64,000 nt of DNA from Rosettibacter primus. Its GTDB lineage: Bacteria > Bacteroidota > Ignavibacteria > Ignavibacteriales > Melioribacteraceae. The stretch covers positions 1 through 64,000 of the forward strand of contig NZ_JAYKGK010000010.1 of NCBI RefSeq assembly GCF_036860675.1, in the 5' to 3' direction. Of this stretch, positions 13,647 through 22,700 are shown piece by piece. The translations under genes were made by a program, and so were the position numbers. The notes below the pieces were generated by a model. The model did not search any database. It was not told where the DNA came from and saw only the letters and a list, made by a program, of their open reading frames with translations. Position 1 is the stretch's first letter. Each line of letters begins with the position of its first letter.

Positions 13647-16600
13647 ATGATTGAAAGAATATTAAGATTTTCATTAAAGCAAAAGCTGCTCGTTTTGTTT
13701 GCAGTTATTTTGCTTATTGCTGGCGGTATAGCTGCATTCAGAATATTGCCCATAGATGCTGTTCCCGATGTAACAAATATTCAGGTTCAGATTCTTACCA
13801 ATTCTCCTACGCTTGCGCCGTTGGAAGTTGAGCGATACATAACTTTCCCAATTGAAGTTGCAATGAACGGAATACCGGATGTTGAAGAAATCCGTTCTGT
13901 ATCTAAGTTCGGCTTATCATTAGTAACAGTAGTCTTTCACGACAATGTAGATATTTACTTTGCACGACAGCTTGTATTCGAGCGGCTTCAAAAAGCAGCA
14001 AAAGATATTCCACCGGAATTTGGTAAACCGGAACTTGGACCAATCAGCACAGGTCTTGGTGAAATTTATCAATACATTATCAGACCTAAAGACAAAAAAG
14101 CAAAGCAAGATTCTACTACTTTGATGGAAATGAGAACTCTCCAGGATTGGATCGCCAAAAGACAGTTACTAACTGTTCCGGGAATTAACGAAGTGAACAG
14201 CTTTGGCGGAATTGAAAAGCAATACCAGGTGTTGGTAGATCCGCAAAAACTTTTAAGCTATAATCTCACCTTACGAGATGTGTTTAATGCTGTTGCTGAA
14301 AACAATGCAAACACCGGCGGCGCTTACATTGAACACGCTAATGAACAATATTTGGTTCGCGGTTCCGGCTTAGTTCAAAGTATTGATGATATAAATAACA
14401 TTATCGTAAAGACATTAGAGAACGGCACTCCGATTTACGTTCACAACGTAGCTGATGTTCAGCTTGGCTCGGCTATACGGCAAGGCGCTGTTACAATGAA
14501 CGGTGAAGGTGAAGTTGTTGCCGGAATTACAATGATGCTTAAAGGTGAGAACAGCCGTGTAGTAGTTGATAGAGTTAAGGAAAAAATTGAAACTGTTCAA
14601 AGGGCTTTGCCGGACAGTGTTACGATTGAACCTTTTTATGACAGAGCGGAATTAGTTAATAAAACAATAAAAACAGTCCAGACAAATTTAATTGAAGGCG
14701 GCATACTTGTTATTCTTATTCTTGTTCTTCTTCTTTACAATTTACGCGGTGGATTTATAGTTGCTTCCGTAATTCCTCTTTCAATGTTGTTTGCCGTGAT
14801 AATGATGGTTGCAACCGGCGTGTCAGGAAATTTAATGTCGCTTGGCGCTTTGGATTTCGGATTGATTGTTGACGGCGCTGTAGTAATGGTCGAGAATGCA
14901 ATACGAAAGCTTCACGAAAAGAGAAATGGAGTAAGCGCAGAGGAAACATTATTGGAATCTGCTTTAGAAGTTGGAAGACCGGTTGTGTTCGCAGTGGGAA
15001 TTATTATTATTGTTTACTTCCCTATAATGACGCTTACCGGAATTGAAGGAAAAATGTTCAAGCCGATGGCATACACTGTAACTTATGCTTTAATAGGTGC
15101 ATTGATTCTAAGCTTAACTTACGTGCCGGTGATGAGTGCTTTGATGTTTAGAAAAGGAAAAGTGACTGAAAAAGAAAGTCCAATTATTACTTGGTCAAAA
15201 AAGAAATATGTTCCGATATTAAAAAAGATTCTTCATAAAAGAATTTTCGTGACTGGAATTGCTGCTGCATTTGTCATTGTTAGTCTAGTAATTTTTCCAT
15301 TCTTAGGAAGTGAATTTATTCCCCAGCTTGATGAAGGTTCGATTGCTTTACAAGCGTTGCGATTACCAAGTGTATCATTAACAACCGCTGTAAATACAAC
15401 ATCTTTAATTGAGAAAGAAATATTGAAATTTCCGGAAGTGAATTACGTAGTTTCAAAAACAGGGCGTGCAGAAATCGGCACTGATCCGATGGGTGTAGAG
15501 ATGAGCGACATATATGTGGAACTGAAACCAAAAGATGACTGGACAACCGGAAGAAATAAAGAAGAACTTGTTACTGCAATGAGTGAGCAGCTTTCAAAAC
15601 TTCCCGGAATGGTTTTTAGTTTTTCGCAGCCGATTCAACTAAGAGTTGCTGAATTGATTGCCGGAGTCCGCTCAGATATTGCTATTAAGCTTTTTGGTGA
15701 AGATTTACAGACTTTAAAAGAAAAAGCTGAAGAAATTGCAAAAGTAGTAACCAAAATTGAAGGTGCGGCTGATGTGAAGGTTGAACAGGTTACAGGTTTA
15801 CCGCAATTACAGATAAAAGTTGATAGAGGAAAGATTGCACGATATGGAATAAATGTAGCGGATGTAAATCAAATTATAGAAACAGCCATTGGCGGAAAAT
15901 CTGCCGGTGAAGTTTTTGAAGGTGAAAGAAGATTTGATTTAGTTGTGCGCTTCAAAGAGGAATCAAGAAACAGCATTGATGTAATAAAAAACATCTTAGT
16001 TCCTACTCCTAATGGTTCGGGTATTCCACTTAGTCAAATTGCGGATGTTTTTGTTGAAGAAGGACCGGCTCAAATAAGCCGTGAGCATAGCCAGAGAAGA
16101 ATCGTAGTGGAATTGAATGTAAGAGGAAGAGACATTGGAAGTTTCGTTGAAGAAGCTGAAAGAACTATTTACGATAAAGTAAAACTACCAGCCGGATATT
16201 ATTTAGAATGGGGCGGAACATTTGAACAGCTTGCAAGCGCAAGAGAAAGACTGGCAATAGTTGTTCCCTTATCACTCTTCTTAATCTTCCTACTGTTGTT
16301 CATTTCTTTTGGTTCGATAAGAAATGCTTTACTGATTTATACCGGAATTCCTTTTGCAATTGTCGGCGGTATTTTTTCATTGTTGATAAGAGGAATGCAC
16401 TTTAGTATTTCTGCCGGTGTGGGATTTATTGCATTATTTGGAGTTGCAGTCTTAAACGGAGTTGTGATGGTTTCATTTATTAATCATTTACGGCAAGAAG
16501 GAAAGCCGCTGGAAGATGCAGTAATAGAAGGAGCGGCAACAAGATTGCGCCCGGTGTTAATGACAGCGCTTGTAGCATCGCTCGGTTTTATTCCAATGGC

Positions 16601-16748
16601 AATATCAACGGGAGCCGGTGCAGAGGTTCAAAGACCACTTGCTACTGTTGTTATCGGCGGATTGATAACATCAACAATATTAACGTTGTTTGTTCTTCCA
16701 ACGTTTTATATGTGGTTTGAAAAGAGAAAAGAAGAGAAGCCCCTCTAA
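13647..16748 (+). CDS. czcA: CzcA-type heavy-metal RND efflux pump
   Basis: The protein has 1033 residues, full length for the HME-RND family. It shows the N-terminal helix, the periplasmic porter domains, and the TM4 signature DFGLIVDGAVVMVEN at about residue 400. That signature carries the two Asp and the Glu typical of the divalent-cation (Co/Zn/Cd) group. A second half repeats the fold (IALFGVAVLNGVVMVSFIN). The proton-driven pump sends metal ions from periplasm or cytoplasm through CzcB and CzcC. The last residues (EEKPL) run into a palindromic repeat at 16736-16773. The metal range is inferred from the motif and the ArsR partner. Confidence 0.92.
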   Translation: MIERILRFSLKQKLLVLFAVILLIAGGIAAFRILPIDAVPDVTNIQVQILTNSPTLAPLEVERYITFPIEVAMNGIPDVEEIRSVSKFGLSLVTVVFHDNVDIYFARQLVFERLQKAAKDIPPEFGKPELGPISTGLGEIYQYIIRPKDKKAKQDSTTLMEMRTLQDWIAKRQLLTVPGINEVNSFGGIEKQYQVLVDPQKLLSYNLTLRDVFNAVAENNANTGGAYIEHANEQYLVRGSGLVQSIDDINNIIVKTLENGTPIYVHNVADVQLGSAIRQGAVTMNGEGEVVAGITMMLKGENSRVVVDRVKEKIETVQRALPDSVTIEPFYDRAELVNKTIKTVQTNLIEGGILVILILVLLLYNLRGGFIVASVIPLSMLFAVIMMVATGVSGNLMSLGALDFGLIVDGAVVMVENAIRKLHEKRNGVSAEETLLESALEVGRPVVFAVGIIIIVYFPIMTLTGIEGKMFKPMAYTVTYALIGALILSLTYVPVMSALMFRKGKVTEKESPIITWSKKKYVPILKKILHKRIFVTGIAAAFVIVSLVIFPFLGSEFIPQLDEGSIALQALRLPSVSLTTAVNTTSLIEKEILKFPEVNYVVSKTGRAEIGTDPMGVEMSDIYVELKPKDDWTTGRNKEELVTAMSEQLSKLPGMVFSFSQPIQLRVAELIAGVRSDIAIKLFGEDLQTLKEKAEEIAKVVTKIEGAADVKVEQVTGLPQLQIKVDRGKIARYGINVADVNQIIETAIGGKSAGEVFEGERRFDLVVRFKEESRNSIDVIKNILVPTPNGSGIPLSQIADVFVEEGPAQISREHSQRRIVVELNVRGRDIGSFVEEAERTIYDKVKLPAGYYLEWGGTFEQLASARERLAIVVPLSLFLIFLLLFISFGSIRNALLIYTGIPFAIVGGIFSLLIRGMHFSISAGVGFIALFGVAVLNGVVMVSFINHLRQEGKPLEDAVIEGAATRLRPVLMTALVASLGFIPMAISTGAGAEVQRPLATVVIGGLITSTILTLFVLPTFYMWFEKRKEEKPL

Positions 16749-16773
16749 ATCTCCCCGAAGGGGAGACTTTAGG
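16736..16773. repeat. REP-like palindrome at the end of czcA
   Basis: AAGCCCCTCTAAATCTCCCC with GGGGAGACTTTAG forms a palindrome of the CCCCTAAATC...GGGGACTTTAG type common in Bacteroidota. A second copy lies at 17020-17052. Here it supplies the last codons and the stop of czcA. Confidence 0.75.
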
Positions 16774-16820
16774 ACTATCTTCGGTAGTTAAAATGAGAGA
16801 TAGTAGATGGGAAATAGATT

Positions 16821-17051
16821 ATGAAAAACATAGTAACAAAATCAAAAATAAAATGTCCTTATTGCGGTTATGAAAAAGAAGAAGAAATGCCGATAGATGC
16901 TTGTGTTCATTTTTATGAATGCAACTCTTGTGGAAAAATATTAAAACCAAAAGAAGGTGAATGCTGCGTCTTTTGTTCTTATGGTGATGTCAAGTGTCCG
17001 CCAAAACAGATAGAAGAAAAGCCCCCTAAATCCCCCAAAGGGGGACTTTAG
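16821..17051 (+). CDS. GDCCVxxxC-type cysteine-rich small protein
   Basis: This 76-residue protein has two zinc-ribbon-like cysteine pairs (KCPYCGYEK and ECNSCGKIL) and a third motif EGECCVFCSYGDVKCPP, the mark of the GDCCVxxxC family often found beside metal-efflux genes. The function is not known; metal binding is likely. The last ten or so residues (KPPKSPKGGL) do not belong to the family. They are encoded by the REP-like repeat at 17020-17052, which has run into the gene's 3' end. Confidence 0.75.
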   Translation: MKNIVTKSKIKCPYCGYEKEEEMPIDACVHFYECNSCGKILKPKEGECCVFCSYGDVKCPPKQIEEKPPKSPKGGL

Positions 17052-17052
17052 A
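17020..17052. repeat. REP-like palindrome forming the tail of the small Cys-rich protein
   Basis: AAGCCCCCTAAATCCCCCAA then AGGGGGACTTTAG is a clean palindrome, the second copy of the repeat at 16736-16773. It encodes the tail PPKSPKGGL and the stop codon of the preceding gene, so the repeat carries a ready-made stop in this frame. Confidence 0.8.
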
Positions 17053-17171
17053 TGGAAGATGTTTGATGGTAAATGGAAAATGTGAGAAGCATAGCGCAAA
17101 GAGCAAGGCGTTTAAGAATGAAATTAAGAAATAGAGAAAATCAATAATCTTAAAAAAAAAAGGAAAAAAAT

Positions 17172-17507
17172 ATGAAAGAGATAAAAGCAATTGTTCAGCC
17201 GTTTATGTTAATAAAAGTAGTAAGTGCACTTCATAAAATTGACGGGCTTCCCGGAATAACAATTTCTGATACTAAAGGATTTGGTAAAAGCAAAGGGAAA
17301 AAGGAAAACGGTGAGGAAGGAATTTTTGAATTTGTGCCAAAGAATAAAATAGAAGTTGTGGTTCCGGATGAGATGGTTGAATTAGTTGTAAACACAATTC
17401 AGAAAAATGCTCACACCGGCAATCCAGGTGATGGAAAAATTTTTGTTACTGAAGTTAGCAATGTTGTAAAGATAAGAACAAATGAAAGAGGAGAAGGAGC
17501 GATATAA
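17172..17507 (+). CDS. PII-like protein of the heavy-metal group (PII-NG type)
   Basis: This 111-residue protein has the PII fold signature HTGNPGDGKIFV (about 81-92) near the C-terminus. The T-loop region (about 37-58) is charged and lacks the Tyr51 modified in GlnB/GlnK, so uridylylation is not expected. PII proteins of this kind are known to group with RND heavy-metal pumps and not with ammonium transport. It overlaps the next gene by one base (TAATG), which implies coupled translation with the CDF transporter. Nucleotide or metal binding is likely but not shown by the sequence. Confidence 0.8.
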   Translation: MKEIKAIVQPFMLIKVVSALHKIDGLPGITISDTKGFGKSKGKKENGEEGIFEFVPKNKIEVVVPDEMVELVVNTIQKNAHTGNPGDGKIFVTEVSNVVKIRTNERGEGAI

Positions 17508-18331
17508 TGGAAAAATCTATCTATAAAATTTCTAAGATGGATTGCCCGTCTGAAGAACAGTTGGTAAGAATGAAATTAGAAAATATTAATGGCATCTTGA
17601 GAATGGATTTTGATATTCCAAACAGAACACTAACTGTTTTGCATAACGGAGATAATGAAGTAATCTCGGAACAAATCGGTGAATTAAACTTAGATTCAAA
17701 GTTGATTAAAAGCATTGAGACTAATGAATATGCTCACTTAAAAATTGAAGAATCAAATCAAGTAAAACTTTTATGGACTGTTCTAATAATCAACTTCGGG
17801 TTTTTTGTCATTGAAATGACAACCGGGATTATTTCAAAATCAATGGGGCTTGTTGCAGATTCGCTTGATATGTTTGCAGATGCGGCAGTTTACGGTATGA
17901 GTCTTTTAGCGGTAGGCAAAGCTGTTTCGCGGAAAAAATTAGTAGCAAAATTAGCAGGTTATTTCCAATTTTCTTTAGCGGTTATCGGCTTCATTGAAGT
18001 AATAAGAAGATTCATAGATTTTGAAGAAATACCGGATTTTCAAACAATGATTATAGTTTCAGTTCTTGCCTTGATTGGAAATATTTTTTCCCTTTATCTG
18101 CTTCAAAAGGCAAAGAATAATGAAGCACATATGCAGGCAAGTATGATTTTTACTTCTAACGATATTATTGTAAATGGGGGTGTTATTACTGCCGGATTTT
18201 TAGTCAGCATTTTAGATTCTAAAATACCGGATTTAATAACTGGAGCGATTGTGTTTACTTTTGTAATTAGAGGTTCGTTTAGGATATTGAAATTGGCAAT
18301 TCAAAAAACAAATCATATTGAATCTAACTAA
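17507..18331 (+). CDS. Cation diffusion facilitator with HMA-like N-terminal domain
   Basis: The protein has 274 residues. The first 70 or so resemble a heavy-metal-associated fold with KMDCPSEEQ in place of CxxC. Residues 85 to 265 form about six membrane helices of the CDF type, with ADSLDMFADAAVYG in TM2 (the DxxxD metal pair). In TM5 the usual HxxxD is replaced by SNDIIVNGG, so the transport site is a variant. The usual cytoplasmic C-terminal domain is nearly absent. It probably moves metal ions into the periplasm for the CzcCBA pump. It is the last gene of the operon, and its stop touches the attI/cassette core. Confidence 0.82.
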   Translation: MEKSIYKISKMDCPSEEQLVRMKLENINGILRMDFDIPNRTLTVLHNGDNEVISEQIGELNLDSKLIKSIETNEYAHLKIEESNQVKLLWTVLIINFGFFVIEMTTGIISKSMGLVADSLDMFADAAVYGMSLLAVGKAVSRKKLVAKLAGYFQFSLAVIGFIEVIRRFIDFEEIPDFQTMIIVSVLALIGNIFSLYLLQKAKNNEAHMQASMIFTSNDIIVNGGVITAGFLVSILDSKIPDLITGAIVFTFVIRGSFRILKLAIQKTNHIESN

Positions 18332-18340
18332 GCGGTATAA

Positions 18341-18483
18341 CTATTAATTATACTGCACAAATTTATTGATTAAGGAATGATATCCTGCGTGCAGTTGCAG
18401 GATATTATTCCAATGGCTTTGTTTTTGCGTAATATTCTTAATATTTAAAAATAGCATTTGCATAATATTATTCTTCATACATT
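18341..18483 (-). other. attI: attI-like recombination site of the intact integron
   Basis: This lies between the intI stop and the first cassette. Minus strand: ...TATAATTAATAG/TTATACCGC, crossover at G18341/T18340. It contains a strong inverted repeat, ATATCCTGC (18380-18388) and GCAGGATAT (18397-18405) with an 8-base loop. That may be part of the site or the intI terminator. The stretch GATATCATTCCTTAA is shared with the second attI-like site. The site sits at the 3' side of intI, the reverse of most integrons. Confidence 0.75.
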
Positions 18484-19461
18484 TTAGTCTAACGGACTCT
18501 TAACTCCAAGTCCTCTATTCAAAACGTGTGTATAAATCATTGTTGTTTTTACCGAACTATGACCGAGAAGTTCTTGAATAGTTCTAATGTCATGGCCGTT
18601 TTCAAGTAAATGAGTAGCAAAACTGTGGCGAAATGTATGTGGACTACCTTGTTTTATTATACCTGCTTTCTTGATTGCATCTTTCACAGCTCTTTGAATA
18701 GTGCTTTCGTGAATATGCCATCTTATAATTTTACCGCTATCATTGTGCTTTATAAACTTGTCTGCCGGAAATGCATATTGCCACCCGAATTCTTTTGCAG
18801 CATTTGGATATTTTTTATCCAATGCATACGGAAGTATGGTTTCACCTTTTCCTTTGCTTAAATCTTTTTTGTGTTGTTTATAAACTTCATTCAAATGTTT
18901 TTTTAGTTCTGGAATTATTGATGATGGTAAAACTGTATGCCTGTCTTTTTCTCCCTTACCATCTCTAACAATAATCTGTTTATATTCGAAATCAATATCT
19001 TTTATTCTGAGACTTAAAGCTTCAGACAATCTTAATCCACTGCCATATAAAAGTGAAACAACCAGTTTTGGTACTCCATTTAAATGTTCAAAAATCTTTG
19101 CTGTTTCATTCCTTGAAAATACTACGGGCAAATGTTTTATTCTTGTTGCGTGTTTTATATCATCCAGCCAACCAACTTCTTTATCCAAAACATTTTTATA
19201 CAGATACAATATTGCCTGTAATGCTTGGTTCTGTGTTGAGGCGGAAACATTTTGATCTACTGCAAGATGATTTATGAATTTCTGAATCTCATCTTTCCCC
19301 ATTTCATTCGGATGTCTTTTGTTGTGGAAAAGTATATATCTTTTTATCCAGCCGATGTATGCTTCTTCAGTCTTTCTGCTGTAATGATTTGCCCGCAGTG
19401 TAAGTCTTACTTTATCGAGGAGTTTTGGTTTATTTGCTTTATTACTCTGGCTTGTGTTCAC
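18484..19461 (-). CDS. intI: Integron integrase (tyrosine recombinase)
   Basis: The protein has 325 residues. A SAM-like N-terminal domain is followed by a catalytic domain with Arg144 (SGLRLSEAL), His275 and Arg278 (HTFRHSFATHL), His301 (LLGHSS) and Tyr310 (TMIYTHVLNRG). The IntI-only insertion is present at 213-229 (ALDKKYPNAAKEFGWQY), so this is IntI and not XerC/D. The start is GTG (19461) after GAGGGTAAAT; no ATG fits. The enzyme recombines attC with attI and so inserts or excises cassettes. It reads in the same direction as the attC sites. The gene is intact. Confidence 0.96.
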   Translation of the reverse strand: MNTSQSNKANKPKLLDKVRLTLRANHYSRKTEEAYIGWIKRYILFHNKRHPNEMGKDEIQKFINHLAVDQNVSASTQNQALQAILYLYKNVLDKEVGWLDDIKHATRIKHLPVVFSRNETAKIFEHLNGVPKLVVSLLYGSGLRLSEALSLRIKDIDFEYKQIIVRDGKGEKDRHTVLPSSIIPELKKHLNEVYKQHKKDLSKGKGETILPYALDKKYPNAAKEFGWQYAFPADKFIKHNDSGKIIRWHIHESTIQRAVKDAIKKAGIIKQGSPHTFRHSFATHLLENGHDIRTIQELLGHSSVKTTMIYTHVLNRGLGVKSPLD

Positions 19462-19783
19462 ATATTTACCCTCAATTTCTGAAGTAACATAAAAAAATAA
19501 CTTTAATTTTCAAAAATATTTTTTCGAGTTGTAAACAATAAACAATTAGCATTTGTAAGCTATCAAAAAAAATAATTTTCACGCATATAACGCGGATTAT
19601 CGCAGATAGAAAATGGAAAACAAATTAAAGAATAATAAGCTCGCCCCCCATTATTCCATTATTCCATTTTTCCATTATTCCATTTTTCCATCATTCCTAC
19701 CCTTTAACTTTAACCTGCAATCTTGCTTGCCCGCCTTAGGAGTGGGCAATTTTGCAATTTTGCAATTTTGTAATAAGGTACTT
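19462..19783. repeat. Non-coding region upstream of intI with repeats
   Basis: No gene is seen. Bases 19462-19510 resemble the region upstream of the intI remnant. Bases 19578-19610 carry the ACGCATATAACGCGGATTAT / CGCAGATAG repeat. Bases 19645-19700 hold tandem CCATTATTCC/CCATTTTTCC units. Bases 19725-19750 hold TTGCCC...GGGCAA, a possible weak hairpin after the giant lamin-tail gene. An intI promoter is expected here, but no clear box is seen and no LexA-like site was recognised. Confidence 0.6.
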
Positions 19784-22700
19784 TCACAACTTCCTTGCTA
19801 TAACAATCGGTTTCTTTATTGCTTCTGTATTTCCTTTTTCATTTGTAATTTCTATTAGCAAAATATAAATCCCGATTCTTAATGGTCTGCCATTGTCATC
19901 AAGTCCATCAAATATTATTGAATTATGAGAAGCAGCGGGCATGTTGTGTGTGAGAGTTCTGACTAATCTTCCCTGACTGTCGAAAACACGAATTCTAACC
20001 TGAGATATTTTGAATGATAAATCAAAATTAATCGTTGTAAAATCTTCATATCCATCATTATCAGGCGAAAAAGGATTTGGTAAAATTGTAACTTTTGATT
20101 CTGAGTTAACAACTGCTGTATAAATTGAATTTTGTTTTAATGGCGTTGCCCCTTCTTTGCTTACTGATGTACTCCAGTTTGTCTTATCATTCGAATCTAA
20201 ATATGGATTAATTCTTTCCAGTGATTTGTTTTTTGTATTCAATAAATTTCTATTGTGCCAGTCAGGTAAATAATAAACTGAATCAATCGTATTGCCTCTA
20301 ATATCTTTCAATATCAATTCACAGCCATCGTTTGAAAGAGATAAAGAACTATTGATTATTACTAAATCATCATATTTCAATGAAGAATAATTTTTGTAAA
20401 CAGAAGAATCATTCGCAATAATGAAAAATGAGTTTGGCTTAATTAATAAATATGTATCCGACAATTTAGTTTTACCATTTTTCCCAAATATTAAATTCAT
20501 TCCTCCAATTTGAATTGTATCACTCGTAGTATTAAAGAATTCGATAAATTCGGAATTGCCTGCATCTGGTTCATACATTATTTCATTTATTACAATTGAA
20601 TTCTTTTTGTAAGTCAATATATTATTTATAGAATTTTCATAACCCGGAGTAGCTCCATCTTTACTTAATGACAATGACCAATTTATACTATCTGTTGATG
20701 ATGCCGCCAAAGAAATTCTTTCAAGTGAATTACCTTTTTTGTAACCCCACTTTGAATTATAAAAAACGCTATCAATCATTCTCCCTTTAAAATCATAGAT
20801 AATGATTCCATCAGATGTATTATTTAATGTTCCAAATTTTGTTTGAAAAAATTTTTTCGGAGGATAATATGGAAACTTTGCAGTATCACTTGCTAACACA
20901 GCATATTCATTTGGCTGCAAATATTCTTCTTTTTTTGTAATTATTGATTTAATTGGTGAAGGCATCAAATCAGATATATACCAGTTTTTCAAATTAATTG
21001 GATGATTAGAAACATTTACTATTTCAATCCATTCAGATTCCCCTTCGAATGGATTATACATTATTTCATTAATTAATATTGAATATTGCAAACTACTTAA
21101 TCGAATTTCCTTTTCTAAAAAATTATTGAGTGTATCTTCATCGTTGTTCATATAAATTTTGCAATAAATTTTTAAGTCATTTTCCAACCTCAGTCTTTTC
21201 TTAGATAAAATTGTAATTGAATCATCAGCTGATAAATTGTTGCCATGTGCTTCATCAAAAAAATGATAAGTATTTTCTTTCTTAAAATAAAATTGAACTG
21301 TAAAATTTTGTGCTGTATTCAATCCACAATTCAAAACCGTGACTGATAGATTTACATCTTCACCAGGACTCGGATATGCAGGCTCGGTTGATATATTTTT
21401 TATTGCAATATCGTTAGCTTTTCTTGAAATGCTGTTTAATCTTCCCGGAGTACTTAATTCAATATCTAATGAAGAACCCCAATTGTTTTTTTCTAATGAT
21501 GAAATCAAAAGTGACTTTCGTTCCAATGATTTGCCGTTCTCTCCTCCCAAGCCTTTCTGATACATTAGTGAATCAATTGTTACTTCATATGCATCTTTTA
21601 ACACTATACCATCTGCATCATTATTCAAATTAGCAAATTGATTGATAATTAACTCAGAAGGAATAATTTTATGAAAATTTATAATCGATGAATCTTTGGA
21701 TATAACTGATAAAGAATTTTTAAGAATTTTGCCACTTTTTATTTTTGTCTTTGTTGGATTTGTTAACACATCAGTTATTGACCATCCTTCTAAATCAATA
21801 TCATAATTTGATGTGTTGAATATTTCTATCCATTCAGGTTCGCTGTTGATTGGATTATACATTATCTCATTTACTAAAACTGAATTTGGATTATAACTTG
21901 GATAAACTGTAAAATTTATACTGTTGTTTGTAGTATCTTCATCTAATTCATTTATATTTAGCAGATTTAGGATAATTTCAAATTTTCTTTTTGAAATTAA
22001 TTGAGGAATAAAATCGTCAATCTCAAGTTTTAGATTTGCATTTGACACGAAATTGTCAATTTGAACTTCCTTAAGTGTCTCTCGAAGATTATCTTTAATT
22101 TCATGAACTATTAAAACAACATCAGTTAAGTTCTTTCCATAGTTTGCAATATCAATTATTAATTTAACTGATTTTCCTATAACTGGCACTTCCGGCTGGA
22201 TTGAGTAATTAACAATTGCAACATCATAATCCTTTTTTGAAACAGAATTATTTTTGTTCGGTGTTCCACCTTTTTCGAGTGTTGAGCTTTTCCAACTTGC
22301 AGAATCTGACGATGATAAAAATGCATCAATTCTTTCCAGCGATTTTCCTCCTTTTCCTCCCCAGCTCGATTTGTAATATACTGAATCAATCGTTCTTCCT
22401 AATGAATCACTTATTACTATCATTCCTCCATTGTTATTCAAAATCGGAATATTACTAATGATTACATTTCTTATCTCAGGATAAATCAAATATATGTTCG
22501 TATCCTTTGCAATTGTTACATATTCTTTTGGCTGAATAATTTTGCTTGTCTTTATTATTACATTTTTGCTTACTTCATTCTCTATCTGATAATTCTTTAT
22601 ATCAATTTCTTTTTCACTTCGATTATAAAACTCTATCCATTCTGGCTCTGGTGATATTGGCGCATACATGATTTCATTTATTACTATATCCCCTCTCTCT

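Larger units (their letters stand above)
9733..18340 (-). mobile_element. Giant 8.6 kb integron cassette carrying a metal-efflux operon
   Basis: The unit begins at the attI crossover (18341/18340) and ends at the crossover of the attC at 9727-9733. Its first 12 bases are the exact complement of the R'' of that attC, as is required for a single cassette that closes into a circle. Inside is a complete eight-gene operon on the plus strand, against the direction of the attC sites, of intI and of all other cassette genes. It carries its own promoter and operator. Most known cassettes hold one gene and are under about 1.5 kb. An alternative is that the operon entered an existing cassette by another route. 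Confidence 0.75.

Noticed and set aside
17172..17507. PII-like gene as a GlnB/GlnK nitrogen regulator
   Set aside because: The T-loop tyrosine is absent and there is no amtB nearby; the context is metal efflux.
9733..18340. Efflux operon as ordinary chromosome between two integron parts
   Set aside because: The 12-bp complement between its two ends and the attC directly at one end fit a cassette better, though the simpler view cannot be excluded without relatives.
18484..19461. Tyrosine recombinase as XerC/XerD or a phage integrase
   Set aside because: The IntI-only insertion (213-229) and the attC/attI sites nearby point to an integron integrase.
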